Shown piece after piece: positions 24,186-36,425 of a stretch of DNA of 64,000 nt. The translations under genes and the position numbers were made by a program. The stretch is from Liolophura sinensis (lineage: Eukaryota; Mollusca; Polyplacophora; Chitonida; Chitonidae). The DNA lies in contig NC_088300.1 of the NCBI RefSeq assembly GCF_032854445.1, forward strand, positions 60,858,984 through 60,922,983, written 5' to 3'. Positions within the stretch are counted from its first letter, which is position 1. Every line of letters begins with the position of its first letter. The notes under the pieces were generated by a model. The model saw nothing but the letters and a program-made list of their open reading frames with translations, was not told the DNA's origin and did no database searches.

Positions 24186-27100
24186 ATGAAGCTGTATTCA
24201 TTATCTATCAGTTTTCGTTCAGAAGATGGAAAGGTTAATCTTCTCAAAGCTGAACATGATCTGTCTTCGTTTGGTTATTTTCAGAGGTCGAGGTATGTTT
24301 ATAGGATTTATAGGCAGGTAAAACCAGAAGCAGCCTTTTCATACGTGGATAATGTAGTTATTTAATAACCCTTGGGTTCATGATGTCGGCAAACTTTAAG
24401 TGACAAATTTGAATAAATATCCACATCATACATTTAAGATGTACTGGTACCTGTCCTTTAATACAGTGTTAGTTTAGTTTGTTAGAAGGACCCTTGCTTA
24501 CTTAGCAGTCTAATGGCAATATCTTCTACCAGCAGGAATTAATGCTTTTGTTTACTTCGTTAAAGCAATTTCTTCATTGTTGACATTAAAGAATTTTTTA
24601 CAATTAAATCAATAGTTCATTGGAAAGAAAAGAGTAGGCTCTCCATCATTTCCAACCTGTAATACCTCATTAAATTTTTTTTTATGTCATCATATATAAG
24701 AGTTTGTTATGGCTAGTGGAATCTGTTTGCCACTGCATTCCAGCCGTTGTGTTTGATTGAACGCCATCTTTGCAACTATAGCTCATAATATGCCACATGT
24801 GATAAATATCACACATGTATATGGTGGCTGCTTTAACATGATTAACTTGCAGTAGCACACACACCAGTATTTGTTAGCTATCCTGCTATTCACACCAAAT
24901 ATGACAGTTGAACATCTATAGGGTGTTTACCATTTTAAAGAGTGGTAGTGTTTTCAAGATATGAATGTTTTTTGGGTTTTTTTTACAGTGTAAGAGAGTT
25001 TATGGAATTTACCAGTAAAATTTTAGTGGAGAGGACAGCTGTATGTACCCGAGCCTCAGTCAAAGAACAAGGTAAACTGGAACCTATCTGTTCAGGTTCT
25101 GTCAGTTAATTTAACATCAGTTGGTGCACAAATCAGTGATAGCATTTTGTTGACTTTTATTTTATTACAATTATATCTTCACTAGAGAAGATAGTGAAAG
25201 CACTTGTTTTCTACTTCCCAACTGTATATGCTAATATAAAAAGTGTCACACAATTGGATATGGAGTGGGACATCAATGAAATCCATCCATTGTTTTTAAA
25301 CAAATTACACAGATGGTTGTAAAAAGTATGGGATAAGTTCCTGAGTTAGTTTTGTAAAAGTTTTATTGTTTTCATGCCCCAGTTTTTCATTATAAAGTCT
25401 TTATATGGCTGTGTTTTGCAGATTACATGTGTCATGTGTATGTACGGAGTGACTCCCTGTCTGCTGTACTATTGGCTGATCATGAATACCCTCAGAGAGT
25501 TGCTCATACACTGCTTAACAAGGTAACAAATCCAAATTTGCAATAGCTCTGACATCATGCAAAAAGTTCGTTTTATCTTGTGCACTCAGGACTCTAGTTA
25601 AGTGAATGACCTATCTGAAAAGATGCATCATGGATGTTTAATGCTTGACCGACTGACCGATGACCAACTGACCAAATGCCAGAAGTATGGCAGTCATCTA
25701 ACAGTTTGACAGAATGGATGAATCTGTAACTTGTAGGAATGCCAGAAGTAAGCCAGTCGTCTAACAGTTTGACAGAATGGATGAATCTGTAACTTGTAGG
25801 AATGCCAGAAGTAAGCCAGTCATCTAACAGTTTGAAAGAACGGATGAATCTGTAACTTGTAGGAATGCCAGAAGTAAGCCAGTCATCTAACAGTTTGACA
25901 AAATGGATGAATCTGTAACTTGTAGAAAGGCCAGAAGTAAGCCAGTCATCTAACAGTTTGACAGAATGGATGAATCTGTAACTTGTAGGAATGCCAGAAG
26001 TAAGCCAGTCATCTAACAGTTTGAAAGAACGGATGAATCTGTAACTTGTAGGAAGGCCAGAAGTAAGCCAGTCATCTAACAGTTTGACAAAATGGATGAA
26101 TCTGTAACTTGTAGGAACGCCAGAAGTATGCCAGTCATCTTTTAATCGGCGCTCATCACAGTAGAGCTATAATATTATATTGCGGGGGTGACATTAAGCC
26201 AATACCATAGTCATTCATTCTGCTCGGTGCAGATGTGGGAAAGTACGTCAGTGACTTGTCAAAGGTGGACAGTATGCCCTGGGCACTCAAGTATTTTCCG
26301 CCCATTAAAGTGACATCACAGAAGTGAAAAATTCTTGAGTGTTGCATTGAACAACAATCAATCAGTCAATCTGGCTGGTGCCTAAGGTGCCGTCTAAATT
26401 ATTTTTATATTCCTAATAAAGTCAGGAAATTGAGATCTATATTGTGTGCAATTACTTGTTGAGAAAACATGATAAGAATGTCTAGTGTAAATGTTCATCA
26501 AACCCTCTTTGTCCTCCTCTCTGTTTCAGAATTGCACTGTATACATGTAACAGAGAGGAATTTGTTGTATTTAATAGATTCCTGTAGAAACTAATTGGGC
26601 TAGAACAACATTAAACAGCTAGAAACTGGCCTTGCAACCTTCCCTGTCTGTTCATTGTAGTCTTTTTATGGTGTCTTTTCCTCTACAGTTTCAGCCTTTG
26701 AGAGAAAAATTCTGACTTCCTTGAGATGTAATGAAGAATTCTTTGAGAAAACAGCCTAAAGAAAAAAGTGCCTTTCATCCCACGTAAAAAATGTATCTAA
26801 ACAAACATATCTTTTATTTCAATTTTTTTGAAGGTTGGATCATAATATTTGGCATTTAATAGAGAAGTTAATTGGGCATCAAGATGGTTTTATTCTGTTT
26901 TTTTTTTAACAGATTTTAGACGAGTTTTCCAATAAGGTCCCAAAGGGAATATGGTCTACAGCAAAGCCAAGGTGAGGACAGTTCTGCTGGATATTTCTTA
27001 TTAACACAAACTCTGCTTACATAATTACACTAATTCTTCAACTTTTTCAACTGCTTCTGCAACCAACATTTTTAAACATTCTGAGAGAACTATGGGGTGT

Positions 27101-28128
27101 AGAGAAATAAACTGCAGAGCTTTATGAAGTTTTCATCTTAAATGATCAAATCATTTTTGTGTCATTTTCATAATAATTGGATGCATAAATTCCACTGGAA
27201 AAAACTCCTTATTGGTTGAGAAGGTTGAAGATTTACAGTAGTCGGCCCATTCTATTCATTGTGTTTATTGTTGTAATAGTTGTAATATTTGTGCTGTTTG
27301 TGTGGCACTATTTGTCCTCATTTTAAGTCTTCATTCTTTCCTCTTTCCAGTGAAGTGGATTTTCCTGACCTTGAACCTTATTTGAAAAAATACCAGGTAA
27401 GGAACAACGTTTTGTGCGTCTTGTCTTCCCAAAATTGGAAACTTAAATTATTTCTACATTGTGTTTCTTTGTAGTGCTTTTAGTCAACTAAATTTTGGCT
27501 CAAATGCCGCTGTCAAGTCATTGATGCTGATGTTTTTTGTTTTTTTTTTCCAGCATCCACATAATTATGGTGTGACTAAAATAATTGTTGATGCAGTATT
27601 CAGCAAAAGTCCCTGTCAAAGAAATGAATGTATCACAAAAGCACTGTACTACAATGTTCAAATCTACAATATTCAAACTTGTATTAAAGATGAGAATTGA
27701 AAAATGTTAGTTTTGTGTTCACAGAACCCAAAAGAAGCCGATGCCATGACAAAGATACAGACAGACTTGGATGAAACCAAAATCATTCTTGTAAGTTTTT
27801 TTTTTAACATTTTTTTAATGATGCGTTTTTAAAACATTATGGTCATAGTCCTATCCAGTTCATGATGTTTTCTGTATTTATGATGGTTTTTCCTCCCCTC
27901 ACAATGCTGGCTGCTGTCGTATAAGTGAAATATTCTTGAGTACAGCTTAAAACACCAATCAAATAAAATAAATTTATGTTGGTTTATTAATTTAAAGAGT
28001 GCCGTTTTCTTTTATCACACACCTTAATTGAGCACTCCGTATAACCATTCTTTTTTTGAAGACATCGGAATCCGTGAATGCTGATTTGACAGAAAATTGT
28101 TTGCCAACAATTGTCAGTTCATGTGAAG

Positions 28129-28177
<49 letters not shown>

Positions 28178-29510
28178 CTTTTCTTTACCTCACCAGTTTG
28201 CTATCTTTGCTTGATTTCAGCACAATACAATAGAGGCTGTTTTACAAAGAGGGGAGAAATTAGACGACCTGGTATTGAAATCAGAAGGATTAAGTACTCA
28301 GTCTAAAACATTTTACAAGACGGTATGTATTAAACAAGTGAAGTTACATATAGGATGCCATATTCTGAATAAGATTTGTTTCTGAGAAAAGCTGCCTCAT
28401 TTAACATCACTAGTCCATGGATATTGGCATGTTGAGACTGAACACCTCTGCCTTATTGTGGGAGTGCATTATGTATGAGTGGTTAAGGTGTTTGGCCTCA
28501 CGAGACAGGGCATTATTAAGTTCCCCCTGCTTCCATTGTTCTTAAAGGCCTTAGTGACAATGAGAGTTTAACAGTGCTATACTGCGTGGTCCTACCAGAG
28601 GACTGTCTTCCAGGGATCACTTTCACAGTCTCCGTTAGTCGTATTTCTCAAACTTTTTCCTTTAAAAGACATTGTGTAGGTTAAAGTGCCATAAGGAGAC
28701 CTCAAATACGAGAAAAGTTACAAAAACTGATATATGAAGTTTTGTGAAAGAGGGTCCTGAAGACTGTTACCTTCGACTAATATGACATATAGTGACACAT
28801 TTCGACAGTATAACATACTGGAGGTCAGAGGTTAGTGGGTTACTCTAGGCAAGTGAAAAATTCTTGAAAATGACATTTGAGCAGTCAAATATAAAAAGAA
28901 AAAAAAATAACCTCATGAAAAATTCTTTCATCATATTGAGTGAGTGAGTGAGTGCTTGGGGTTTAACATCGTACTCAACAATTTTTCAGTCATATGACGA
29001 CGAAGGAATCTTTAGGGTGCATGTACGTGTAATGTGCCTCCTTGTTGCAGGACGGATTTCCACCGCTCTTTTATTTAGTGCTGCTTCACTTAGACGACTT
29101 ACCAGAGGCAAGTAAGCCGCTCCGCCCGAGCCATTATACTGATACGGGTCAACCAGTCGTTGCACTATCCCCTTCATGTTGAGCGCCAAGCGAGGAAGTT
29201 ACAACTTCCCCTTTTTTAAAGTCTTAGATGTGACTCGATCAAGGATCATCATATTGATGATATAGGCTTATGTATGGAGTAAGACACCAATGAAATACAT
29301 ATAAATAAGTAAATCCTTAGGGGGCCCATGTCAGATATGTGTAAATGTATAATTGAAGAAAATTAGATATTTTCCTTCCACATGCAGAGTACCCATTGAT
29401 GTCATTGCAAGGAATTACTTGGAACCAGACTCAATGCATATTTGTTGAATCATATTTCTGTTGAACTCTTGCAGGCTAAGAAGACCAACTCTTGCTGTGT
29501 GATATTGTGA
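24186..29510 (+). CDS. YKT6: YKT6 v-SNARE homolog (complete, 8 coding exons)
   Basis: YKT6 is an R-SNARE that cycles between cytosol and Golgi, endosomal and autophagic membranes and has no transmembrane segment; it is held by lipid on C-terminal cysteines. Exons: 24186-24292, 24989-25071, 25422-25522, 26913-26971, 27351-27396, 27725-27790, 28221-28322, 29475-29510. All have GT/AG borders and together give 600 nt, 199 residues plus stop (human is 198). Residues 1-130 form the longin domain (MKLYSLS start, [26 protein letters not shown]). Residues 138-190 are the SNARE motif ([16 protein letters not shown]) with the zero-layer arginine at R164. The protein ends SCCVIL, with C195/C196 as lipid sites. 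The start follows the acceptor at 24146 and matches the family's universal MKLYSL. The divergent sarcoglycan gene lies upstream. Confidence 0.97.
25678..26140. repeat. 63-bp minisatellite, about 7.5 copies, in YKT6 intron 3
   Basis: GCCAGAAGTA begins units at 25678, 25741, 25804, 25867, 25930, 25993, 26056 and 26119, exactly 63 bp apart throughout. Units also share CCAGTCATCTAACAGTTTGA and ATGAATCTGTAACTTGTAGG. All three plus frames contain stops, so the array is not coding. Confidence 0.97.
26150..26375 (+). mobile_element. SINE-like element, diverged tail
   Basis: Contains ATGTGGGAAAGTACGTCAG, a cryptic core, then GAAAAATTCTTGAGTGTTGC and AACAACAATCAATCAGTC. The tail resembles the common family but ends in (CAAT)n instead of (AATA)n. 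It abuts the 63-bp array in YKT6 intron 3. Confidence 0.6.
27885..27975 (+). mobile_element. SINE 3' tail fragment in YKT6 intron 6
   Basis: Contains CACAATGCTGGCTGCTGTCG, AAGTGAAATATTCTTGAGTA, CAGCTTAAAACACCAATC and AAATAAAATAAA. Confidence 0.85.
28129..28173. repeat. (AT)n microsatellite
   Basis: About 45 bp of alternating A and T in YKT6 intron 6, roughly 50 bp before the exon 7 acceptor. Confidence 0.95.
28935..29262 (-). mobile_element. tRNA-derived SINE, second family
   Basis: Reverse-strand copy in YKT6 intron 7: GAGTGAGTGAGTGCTTGGGG end, GACGACGAAGGAATC, GGACGGATTTCCACCGC, GGGTCAACCAGTCGTTGC, then head region TGACTCGATCAAGGATC. It is the best-preserved body of the three copies but lacks most of the tRNA head. 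Confidence 0.85.
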
Positions 29511-32500
29511 TTGCATTGCTGTGGTTAACAAGCTGACGTGCGAGGAAGCTTAGTTCCTGATGTAATTGTCTGTACACATGCTGTATGTAAGGAGAAAGCT
29601 TTTAATTTTAATGATATGGAGTTAAATCCTTGTGTGTGTCAGTGATGCTAGAGACAATCCTTACAACGATGATTACTTACAGCTTTGATCATATAGGTTA
29701 AAAGAAAATGAAGTGCTCTTTTGTGGGGTGGCTTACACAAAGCCATTCCTGACGTACGTTAAAAATTGAGTTTACGACTTCAAAATGCAAACTTTTGAAC
29801 GCCACTTAAATTTTGTTTTAAAGCAGATGTGTTAAAATTTCAACTTCGTTGTGACATTGTTTTAAATATTGCCATTAATGGCTTTGTGGTACAGGCGCCA
29901 GGAGCCCAATACCAGGTAACTTGAACACTGGAAAGTACATCATCTCGGAAAAGGCCATAGCTATGACATTCACATACGAGTTCTGATTCTTCTGACAGTT
30001 TTAACTGTTTCTCAAATGGACGTACATGTATAACAGACCGTCAATCACTGCCTGCTTTCTTCCACACATAAACTTGAATGCTGTCAAAAACAAGTGAAGC
30101 ATAGTTGGGTAAGGCGTAAAACATAATCAAATATAAACATAGATAAAAGTAATTGATCTCATTAATATAAGTTGATATAAAAATGAAACTGATTTGGTAC
30201 AAGTCTGAATCAAAGATAGACATGCAATATAGTATTTGTCATAAGGTTGATATACTTCCATTACTTATTCAGTATGGTACGGTTAGTACCTGAATGTTGA
30301 TAGTGCTGAATTTAGTCCTCTTTATATTGCTGTGGATTAAGACTCTTTATTGTCACAAAGCTTTTTCAATTCAGTTTTTCAATACACGCCATGTTTAAGA
30401 TGTAAGTCCCATATGGTTAGAATAGGTGTGAAAGTCAGGATTGTGAAGTGGGATATCATTAGTATAATGGGTAAAGATATTCAGTGTAAAAGTTTACATT
30501 CTAATTTATTATATAACTGAATGGCTTCACAGCAGATTCTGTTCTGTGATTTATTCAGTTTGGTCATGTGATGAACACTAGCAACTTCTTACGGGAATAC
30601 ATGGCAGTTAGACTTTGTTCTCAGCTTTACTACAATGTCATGTGTAGTGACAGCTCCAACGCTTCATGTTTGTGGCTGGCCAGAAAAATATGCTCCAGTC
30701 ATATTTTCATTTTATTATTCAGAGTTGTATATAATAAAACTGCTACAAACTTTTGATTTGGTGAATACAGAGTTTAACAGACCCTCAAGAAAGAATGTGG
30801 ACTTCTGTCTTTGACAGTAACCAGTATTACTTTTTTAGGCCTGTAATGCTCTGTATCATGGTTAAGCCATTACTGTATAATATGTATGTATGTGTGTATG
30901 CTATTAGATATACCTTTATATTCATATGTTAACATACTTTGCATATACTCCTGGAAAGTGCTTCATCGCCATGGTAATGTACAGATAATGTAATTATTAT
31001 TTAATTATGTTTTATTCTGGTAACATTAATCAAGAATTTCATCAGATTTTATACATACAAAGTCTACTTCATGTATGACATATGGCTGTGGCCTACATAT
31101 TAAAGATGATATGGTGATTTTGTGTAAACATTGACTTGATCACATGCGTGTCTGTACTTGTCTGTATTAGTTTGGAACATTCATTTGGATCATCTCCAAG
31201 GATTGCTCATGTCTGTTTCATCTGTTTGATCTCCTGGGACATTTGTAGGGGATAACTTATCTTTTACTACAGTATGCAGGCCTTTAAAGTATTGCTGGAA
31301 AAAATGTCAAAAAAACCTTAGCCATAAAGTTTGTTCAGTCCGATCTAGAAGTCCTACATTGTTAAACGACATTAAAGTTTGACTTGACATTTGGCCTGGA
31401 AATGCATGTAACAGTGATGATAGAGCCATTCTAACAGTTTTGTATTTCCACCTAAATGTGTACAGTCAGGCATATCATTGATAACTTCTGGCTGGTGTAC
31501 AGGCCCTATGATCATTTTTCACCACTTTGATTATGCTTGTTTGTATAAACATATATTCTACTAAGGCGTAAAACTTAAGAGATTACAGTCATTTTGGTAT
31601 CATTTTCATCCAGAACATATGAAATTTTATTGTGGATGTTTTTTGTTTTTTTGTTTTTTTTTTGCCTGATTTAGGGGCCAGTGAAAATCCTCAGAATTCC
31701 CATTAAATGCACATTGGGGTATGTCCATTGTTAGAGGCACTTGTATAAAATTGTACATGTATTTCTAAAGATTTCTGTTCCTGTATACATATTATTTAAA
31801 TGTCACATTCGTTCCATATGACTTGTATTAACTTTGAGAAGGTGTTTTGTGTCTCTTTTTGATCACATGCAGTTTGGCGGTGTACATTGTTTAACCCCAC
31901 AAGAAGACAGAAAGGGAGATAACCATGCTAAATGATAATACTGTTATACCAGTATATTGTCGTATATGGCCAGGTTTGTTCTAGGCGTTTTGTGTTTCTT
32001 TTGCCAACAGTAGTATTTCTGTAGAGCACTTTTTGGTCTTGCTTTGTGGCTGAACTCTTCTCGCTATGTTGTTGAGTTATTCTAATCATGTGAAAGGCTA
32101 TAGTATGTTATCAGAACTGACGACCTATAGCAAAGACGGGTGTTAGCAGCATTTTCCACTTTTCGCAGTTAAGTTTTTGTGGTATCGTTGGTGTTACCTG
32201 GATATTCATGCAGTGTGTTTTGTGTTGAAAATAGATTTCCAGGCTGTTCAAAAGATTTACATAGTTGTCTCCTTTCCTGTTTTTATCTGAGGACCGAAGG
32301 CTGCATAGAGCTATATAATTATGCCTTGTATTGACACTACATAGTATGTATACGCCTATGACATTGTGTCTTCTTGTCGGCAAACTCTAGACACGGCAGT
32401 GTCTGCTGCACACCGCTGCGTCATCATTTCTTGTGTTGACCCTCTTGAAACTTCATTGTATCTGCCTGCATCATGTCTTGTAATAAAAGTAAACCAGTCA

Positions 32501-32639
32501 AAATGTTATCACTTTTTGTGTTGTTGTTGTTGTTGTTTTTAAACGTAAGTTATCTTTGAATTTTCCCTTAATTGCTTCAGATGTCATATTCACATTACCG
32601 GTATATGCATTATCATTTACTATCACCAAACGTTTAGGG

Positions 32640-32775
32640 GTAATACCTGTTTATTAAAGGCGAGATCAACCTGTGGATGGGCGTGGACTCTGCGCTGTTT
32701 TTTCCCACCACCACGCCGGCCACTGTAGCATAACATTCTTGGGTACGGTGTTAAGCACCAATTTAATAAATGAAT
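32640..32775 (+). mobile_element. SINE fragment
   Basis: Core and tail: TGGATGGGCGTGGACTCTG, CCACCACGCCGGCCACTG, ACATTCTTGGGTACGGTG, CACCAATTTAATAAATG. A second, shorter tail fragment follows at about 32820-32905 (ACTATTCTTAAGTACGGC, CACACCAATGAAATAAG). Confidence 0.75.
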
Positions 32776-33014
32776 GAACAATCCATTTTGCCAAATCTAA
32801 ACTGAGGTCCACGCTTCTTTTGTTCAGATATCTAACCATTTTGCTGTGGGCGGTGATATAATTAAACTATTCTTAAGTACGGCATGACACACCAATGAAA
32901 TAAGGAAAATATATAAAGAAAAGTCTCTGCATTGTGAACTGCCATGTCAGGTTGTAACGTTTTCTCTAGTGTCCACTCCTTTGTGCCTTATGGAATGTTC
33001 ACGTAAACGAAAGA

Positions 33015-33385
33015 GATCTTCGATTGGTCAATTGTCCAGTCATTCTCAGTTGATTAATCGTTCTGTCATGACAGAGCTTGCCGGTTATTCAATCGTCATC
33101 AGCCACGTTCATTAGCTGGTGAACCATCTAATCACCTTTAGTTGATCAATCGCCCAATCATTATCAGCTGACCAACCGTCCCATCACCTTCAGTTGACCT
33201 ACTGTCCAATCGCCTTCAGCTGACAAACGACCAATCGACTTCAGTTCACCAATCGTCCAATCACCGTCTTTTATTTAGTCATCGACAGTTGATCAGTCGG
33301 TGAGTCATCGTTGGCTGAACAATCGGCCAATTATTATCATCTGATTAATTATTATGAGCTGATCCAATCACCATCCACTCATTGG
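33015..33385. repeat. degenerate ~27-bp tandem array
   Basis: Recurrent blocks CCAATCACCTTCAG, TTGACCAATCGTCC and variants (ATCAGCTGACCAACCGTCCC, ACTGTCCAATCGCCTTCAGC) spaced roughly 27 bp. Divergence is high, which suggests an old array. Confidence 0.75.
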
Positions 33386-33837
33386 CTACAATCTTCATTT
33401 GGCCAGGGGGGCCGAGGTGGTCAGCACGTTAGCACAAAACTCAACAATAGATGGGCAATATCATGTCCAGCTTATTACAGTCTAGATGCATACTTTAGAT
33501 CGTTTGGCCTTGATATATATGAATAAATACTATATACGTAGAATTTCCTGGAATCTTTTTTGTTGTTGTTGTTTTGTTTTTTATTTATTGTGTGTGTTTT
33601 GTTCTTGTTGTTGTTGTTGTTTTCAGTGTAAACTTTTACGAGGAAGCAACCTATGCCCCGTTCGTTGGCTTATATCCATCCAACAGATGCGTTTTCTCTC
33701 ACAAAAGGGAGATGTACACCAGTTTTGTGTGGTTGCGGTTTACTGCAGCAGATTCGAAAGCAAAGAAAGTATAGTTGCTTATATATATATATATATATAT
33801 GCAATTGAAATTTTTATTTCAATATTTTCTTTGCATC

Positions 33838-34092
33838 CGTGGACAAGGTGGTTACCGTGCCAGCGCAGCGCAATCACACAGGAGCCTCTCGCCAATGCGA
33901 TCGGTGTGAGTTCAAGTCCAGCTCGTGCTGACTTCCTCCCCTGCCGCACCTGGGAAGGTCATGCAGCAACATGCAGATGGTCGTGGGTTTCCCAAGGGCT
34001 CTGTTCAGTGTCCTCCTACCACAATGCTGTCCACCATTGTGAACTATTCTTGAGTACGATGTAAAACATCTATCAAATAAATAAAAAAAATC
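33838..34092 (+). mobile_element. full-length tRNA-derived SINE, main family
   Basis: The most complete main-family copy with the one at 35462. It has an A-box-like GACAAGGTGGTTACCG, B-box-like GAGTTCAAGTCCAGCTCG, core GGGAAGGTCATGCAGCAA and CACAATGCTGTCCACC, tail ATTCTTGAGTACGATG, and a poly(AATAAA) end. Length is about 250 bp. Confidence 0.9.
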
Positions 34093-34889
34093 TTTGCATT
34101 TAAACAGACCTTGCCCCAAAACAGCCGTTAACAGCGAATAAAATTATTCAAATTATTGTTTTATGAAGGGAGAAATTTCAATAAGGTTTTAAACTTTTGA
34201 AAATTGACTTTTAAATGCTATATATCATAAAGCTGTTGTTTTTATATAGGCCTTATGTTCAAAATTCCAAATGTCTAATGTCATACAAATTTAGTCTAAA
34301 CAAATTTCCCAAACGGAGGTAACTTCTCTGCTATTGGCTCATGTCCGTTTGATCCCGGAAATTTGCAGGGAATCGATCAGCTACTATGGCACACACAACC
34401 TAAGGCATGAATTTTCATAAATTTACACTTTGAAAAACGAAAAGCCGGTCGTAATGTGACGTTAGCGGTTGACTCTTCCGCACATCGTTTTGTCAGCTGT
34501 CATATATCTAAGCAGATGGCCTATTTTGGTACAAATGGGTGAATTACTCAATGAAAAAAGCGGTTATTTTGAAAATTACGTGTCAATGTGCAAACAGATG
34601 AAGAAAATAATACAGAAGGAATGTTTTGAATCTGTATATTCTTATCCGGTCTTTATTTGTAGACCAGTAACAGGTGGCTTCCCGGTACCTGTAATGACTT
34701 TGTCAAGTTGACAATTCGATAAAAAAAATGATTCACAAACAAGAAATGACGAAGACGATCAGGTTATAAAGTCAGAAAGATTAAAATTGATATATACAAA
34801 TTTTGGCTTCTAAGATCGATTCGTCACTCCTAGACATGGAGCACTCAAACGTTATCGAACGTTATAAACAGCCAGAGAAGCGTTTCAGA

Positions 34890-35060
34890 TCGCTTATCGT
34901 CACCAAGGCCCTTTGCAATAGACAGCGGAGAAATCCACAATTTCCATGTCCAAGGCTGGGTTTGAACTCCCACCTCGTTTGGAAGAAAAACATCTTTAAT
35001 AACTCGGCCAAGACCCGCTCCCAGAACAAGTGTATAACCACGCCGTTCAGCAAGAGAAGA
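34890..35060 (-). mobile_element. tRNA-like SINE head, minus strand
   Basis: The reverse complement contains TTGGCCGAGTTATTAAAG (A-box region) and GGTGGGAGTTCAAACCCAGC (B box). A tRNA gene is unlikely because the stems do not pair as a cloverleaf. Confidence 0.5.
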
Positions 35061-35461
35061 ATGAACAGTATGTGTAGTGTTCAAGCAGTTGAGCAGTACC
35101 GCCATGCAGTAAATTTGTTTCCAGACACCGAAGACACGATTACAGGTTATGATTTTAAAATAAAGCTATGATATTCATATACTGCAATGTCCTAAGACTG
35201 ATGGAATTATCAAAATTTGCATTTCGAATCCAACTTTTCCCAAGGTTAAGATACGTCCTGATATCACAGAAATGTCATTAGCTACCTCACATTACAACTA
35301 ACCAGTGAATTTTGAATAATGTCCTTTTAGTAATTCCATAGTTTCAACTTGTTTCAAATGATACTATATATAAATAATTCTCCAATGTGATGTTTCTGAA
35401 AAAAGTTTCACTTAGTAGCAAGTGCGAGAAATATATAATAAACCTCATTTTTAATTAAGGC

Positions 35462-35732
35462 CTCAACGGGGCCTTCGTGGCCAAGAGGTAGCGTCATAGC
35501 GCTGCTCGTGTAATCAAGAGTCTCTCACTAATGCAGTCACTATGAGTTGAAGTCCAGCTCATGCTGGCTACCTCTCCGGTCGTACATGAGAAGATCTGTC
35601 AACAGCCTGAGGATGCATGGCTGTGTATTTCCAAGGGTTCTGCCCGGTTTCCTCCGTCACAACGCTGTCATATACAAGAGAAATATTCTTGAGTACGGCG
35701 TAAAACTCTAATCAAACAAATAAATTAAAGTA
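35462..35732 (+). mobile_element. full-length tRNA-derived SINE, main family
   Basis: Head GGCCTTCGTGGCCAAGAGG (A box) and GAGTTGAAGTCCAGCTC (B box), core CCAAGGGTTCTGCCCGG, tail AAATATTCTTGAGTACGGCG with TAAAACTCTAATC and AATAAATTAAA. Confidence 0.92.
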
Positions 35733-36059
35733 TCTTTATTGTGCGTGAATAAACGTTATCCCAGTCAGGATAAAAAAAATCTGTAAAATCAATTTTAGCA
35801 CTTTGTCGTGTCTTCATAATCATTTGCATATATGTGCTACTGCTATTCTTATCATATATGTGTAATAATACCGTATAAAATTTAAATACAAAAAATGGTT
35901 TATGACTGATGACCTTCATATGCAGTTGATCTCTCATGTCGACTTTGGCGATAATGCAAATATAAGGGAAGAGAACAGTTTTTCACGTTTGCAATTAACC
36001 TAGTTGTCTTGTGAAATCAATCACAAATCCTCGTATCAAAATTTCCGTAGTTGTTGAAC

Positions 36060-36425
36060 TAGGGTGGGTATCCTTTCTCACAGTTTTGTGAACACTCGCG
36101 TGTGGGACAGCTGGTGCAGGCGTCAGGTGAATTCCCTGATCAATGAACAGCCTTTACGTCGCTCTCACAGTCGTATTGTAAGTATCTATATATATATTCA
36201 TATATATATATATCGACATATCTATATATACATATAAACAAGGTTTCTGAAAATTTTAATTTTCAGTGCGAAACAAGAAATTTGGAGGAATTCCCGAAGA
36301 ATAAAAAAAGCACGTCATAGATATTCGAAAGATACGAAATATAAAGGGTTGTAGGCTTGGTGCATCAAGCAATGCAGACTGAACTTACAACTTTATCTGA
36401 TAACAGAGACAATTCTATAAACAAC
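36060..36425 (+). promoter_or_regulatory. candidate promoter and 5' untranslated region of the cytokine-like gene
   Basis: No TATA box can be assigned with confidence. A donor-like GTATT/GTAAGTAT at 36177 and an acceptor-like TTTTCAG at 36266 would frame a short (89-bp) intron in the 5' untranslated region. AGGAATTCCC at 36286-36295 is one base from a Rel/NF-kB consensus on the reverse strand; GTGAATTCCC lies at about 36128. These matches are short and could be chance. Confidence 0.25.

Larger units (their letters stand above)
29511..36425. other. YKT6 3' flank and intergenic DNA up to the cytokine-like gene
   Basis: Probable YKT6 3' untranslated sequence starts at 29511. Candidate AATAAA signals are at 30733 and 32482; which is used cannot be told. 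The rest is SINEs (32640, 32820, 33838, 35462), (TTG)n tracts near 32517, 33560 and 33610, and a degenerate array at 33015-33385. Frames at 33486-34064 and 34803-35171 run through SINE sequence and are not genes. The frame at 34469-34711 is protein-like in composition but has no ATG-led start or splice context. Confidence 0.45.

Noticed and set aside
33486-34064. 192-codon plus-strand frame
   Set aside because: Built from (TTG)n, (TA)n and a full-length SINE.
34469-34711. 80-codon frame with protein-like composition
   Set aside because: No ATG-led start and no nearby acceptor/donor pair; I could not connect it to any gene.
34890-35060. tRNA gene on the minus strand
   Set aside because: A and B boxes are present but the cloverleaf stems do not pair; SINE heads explain it. 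The same applies near 50318 and 63330.
34803-35171. 122-codon plus-strand frame
   Set aside because: Runs antisense through a tRNA-like SINE head.
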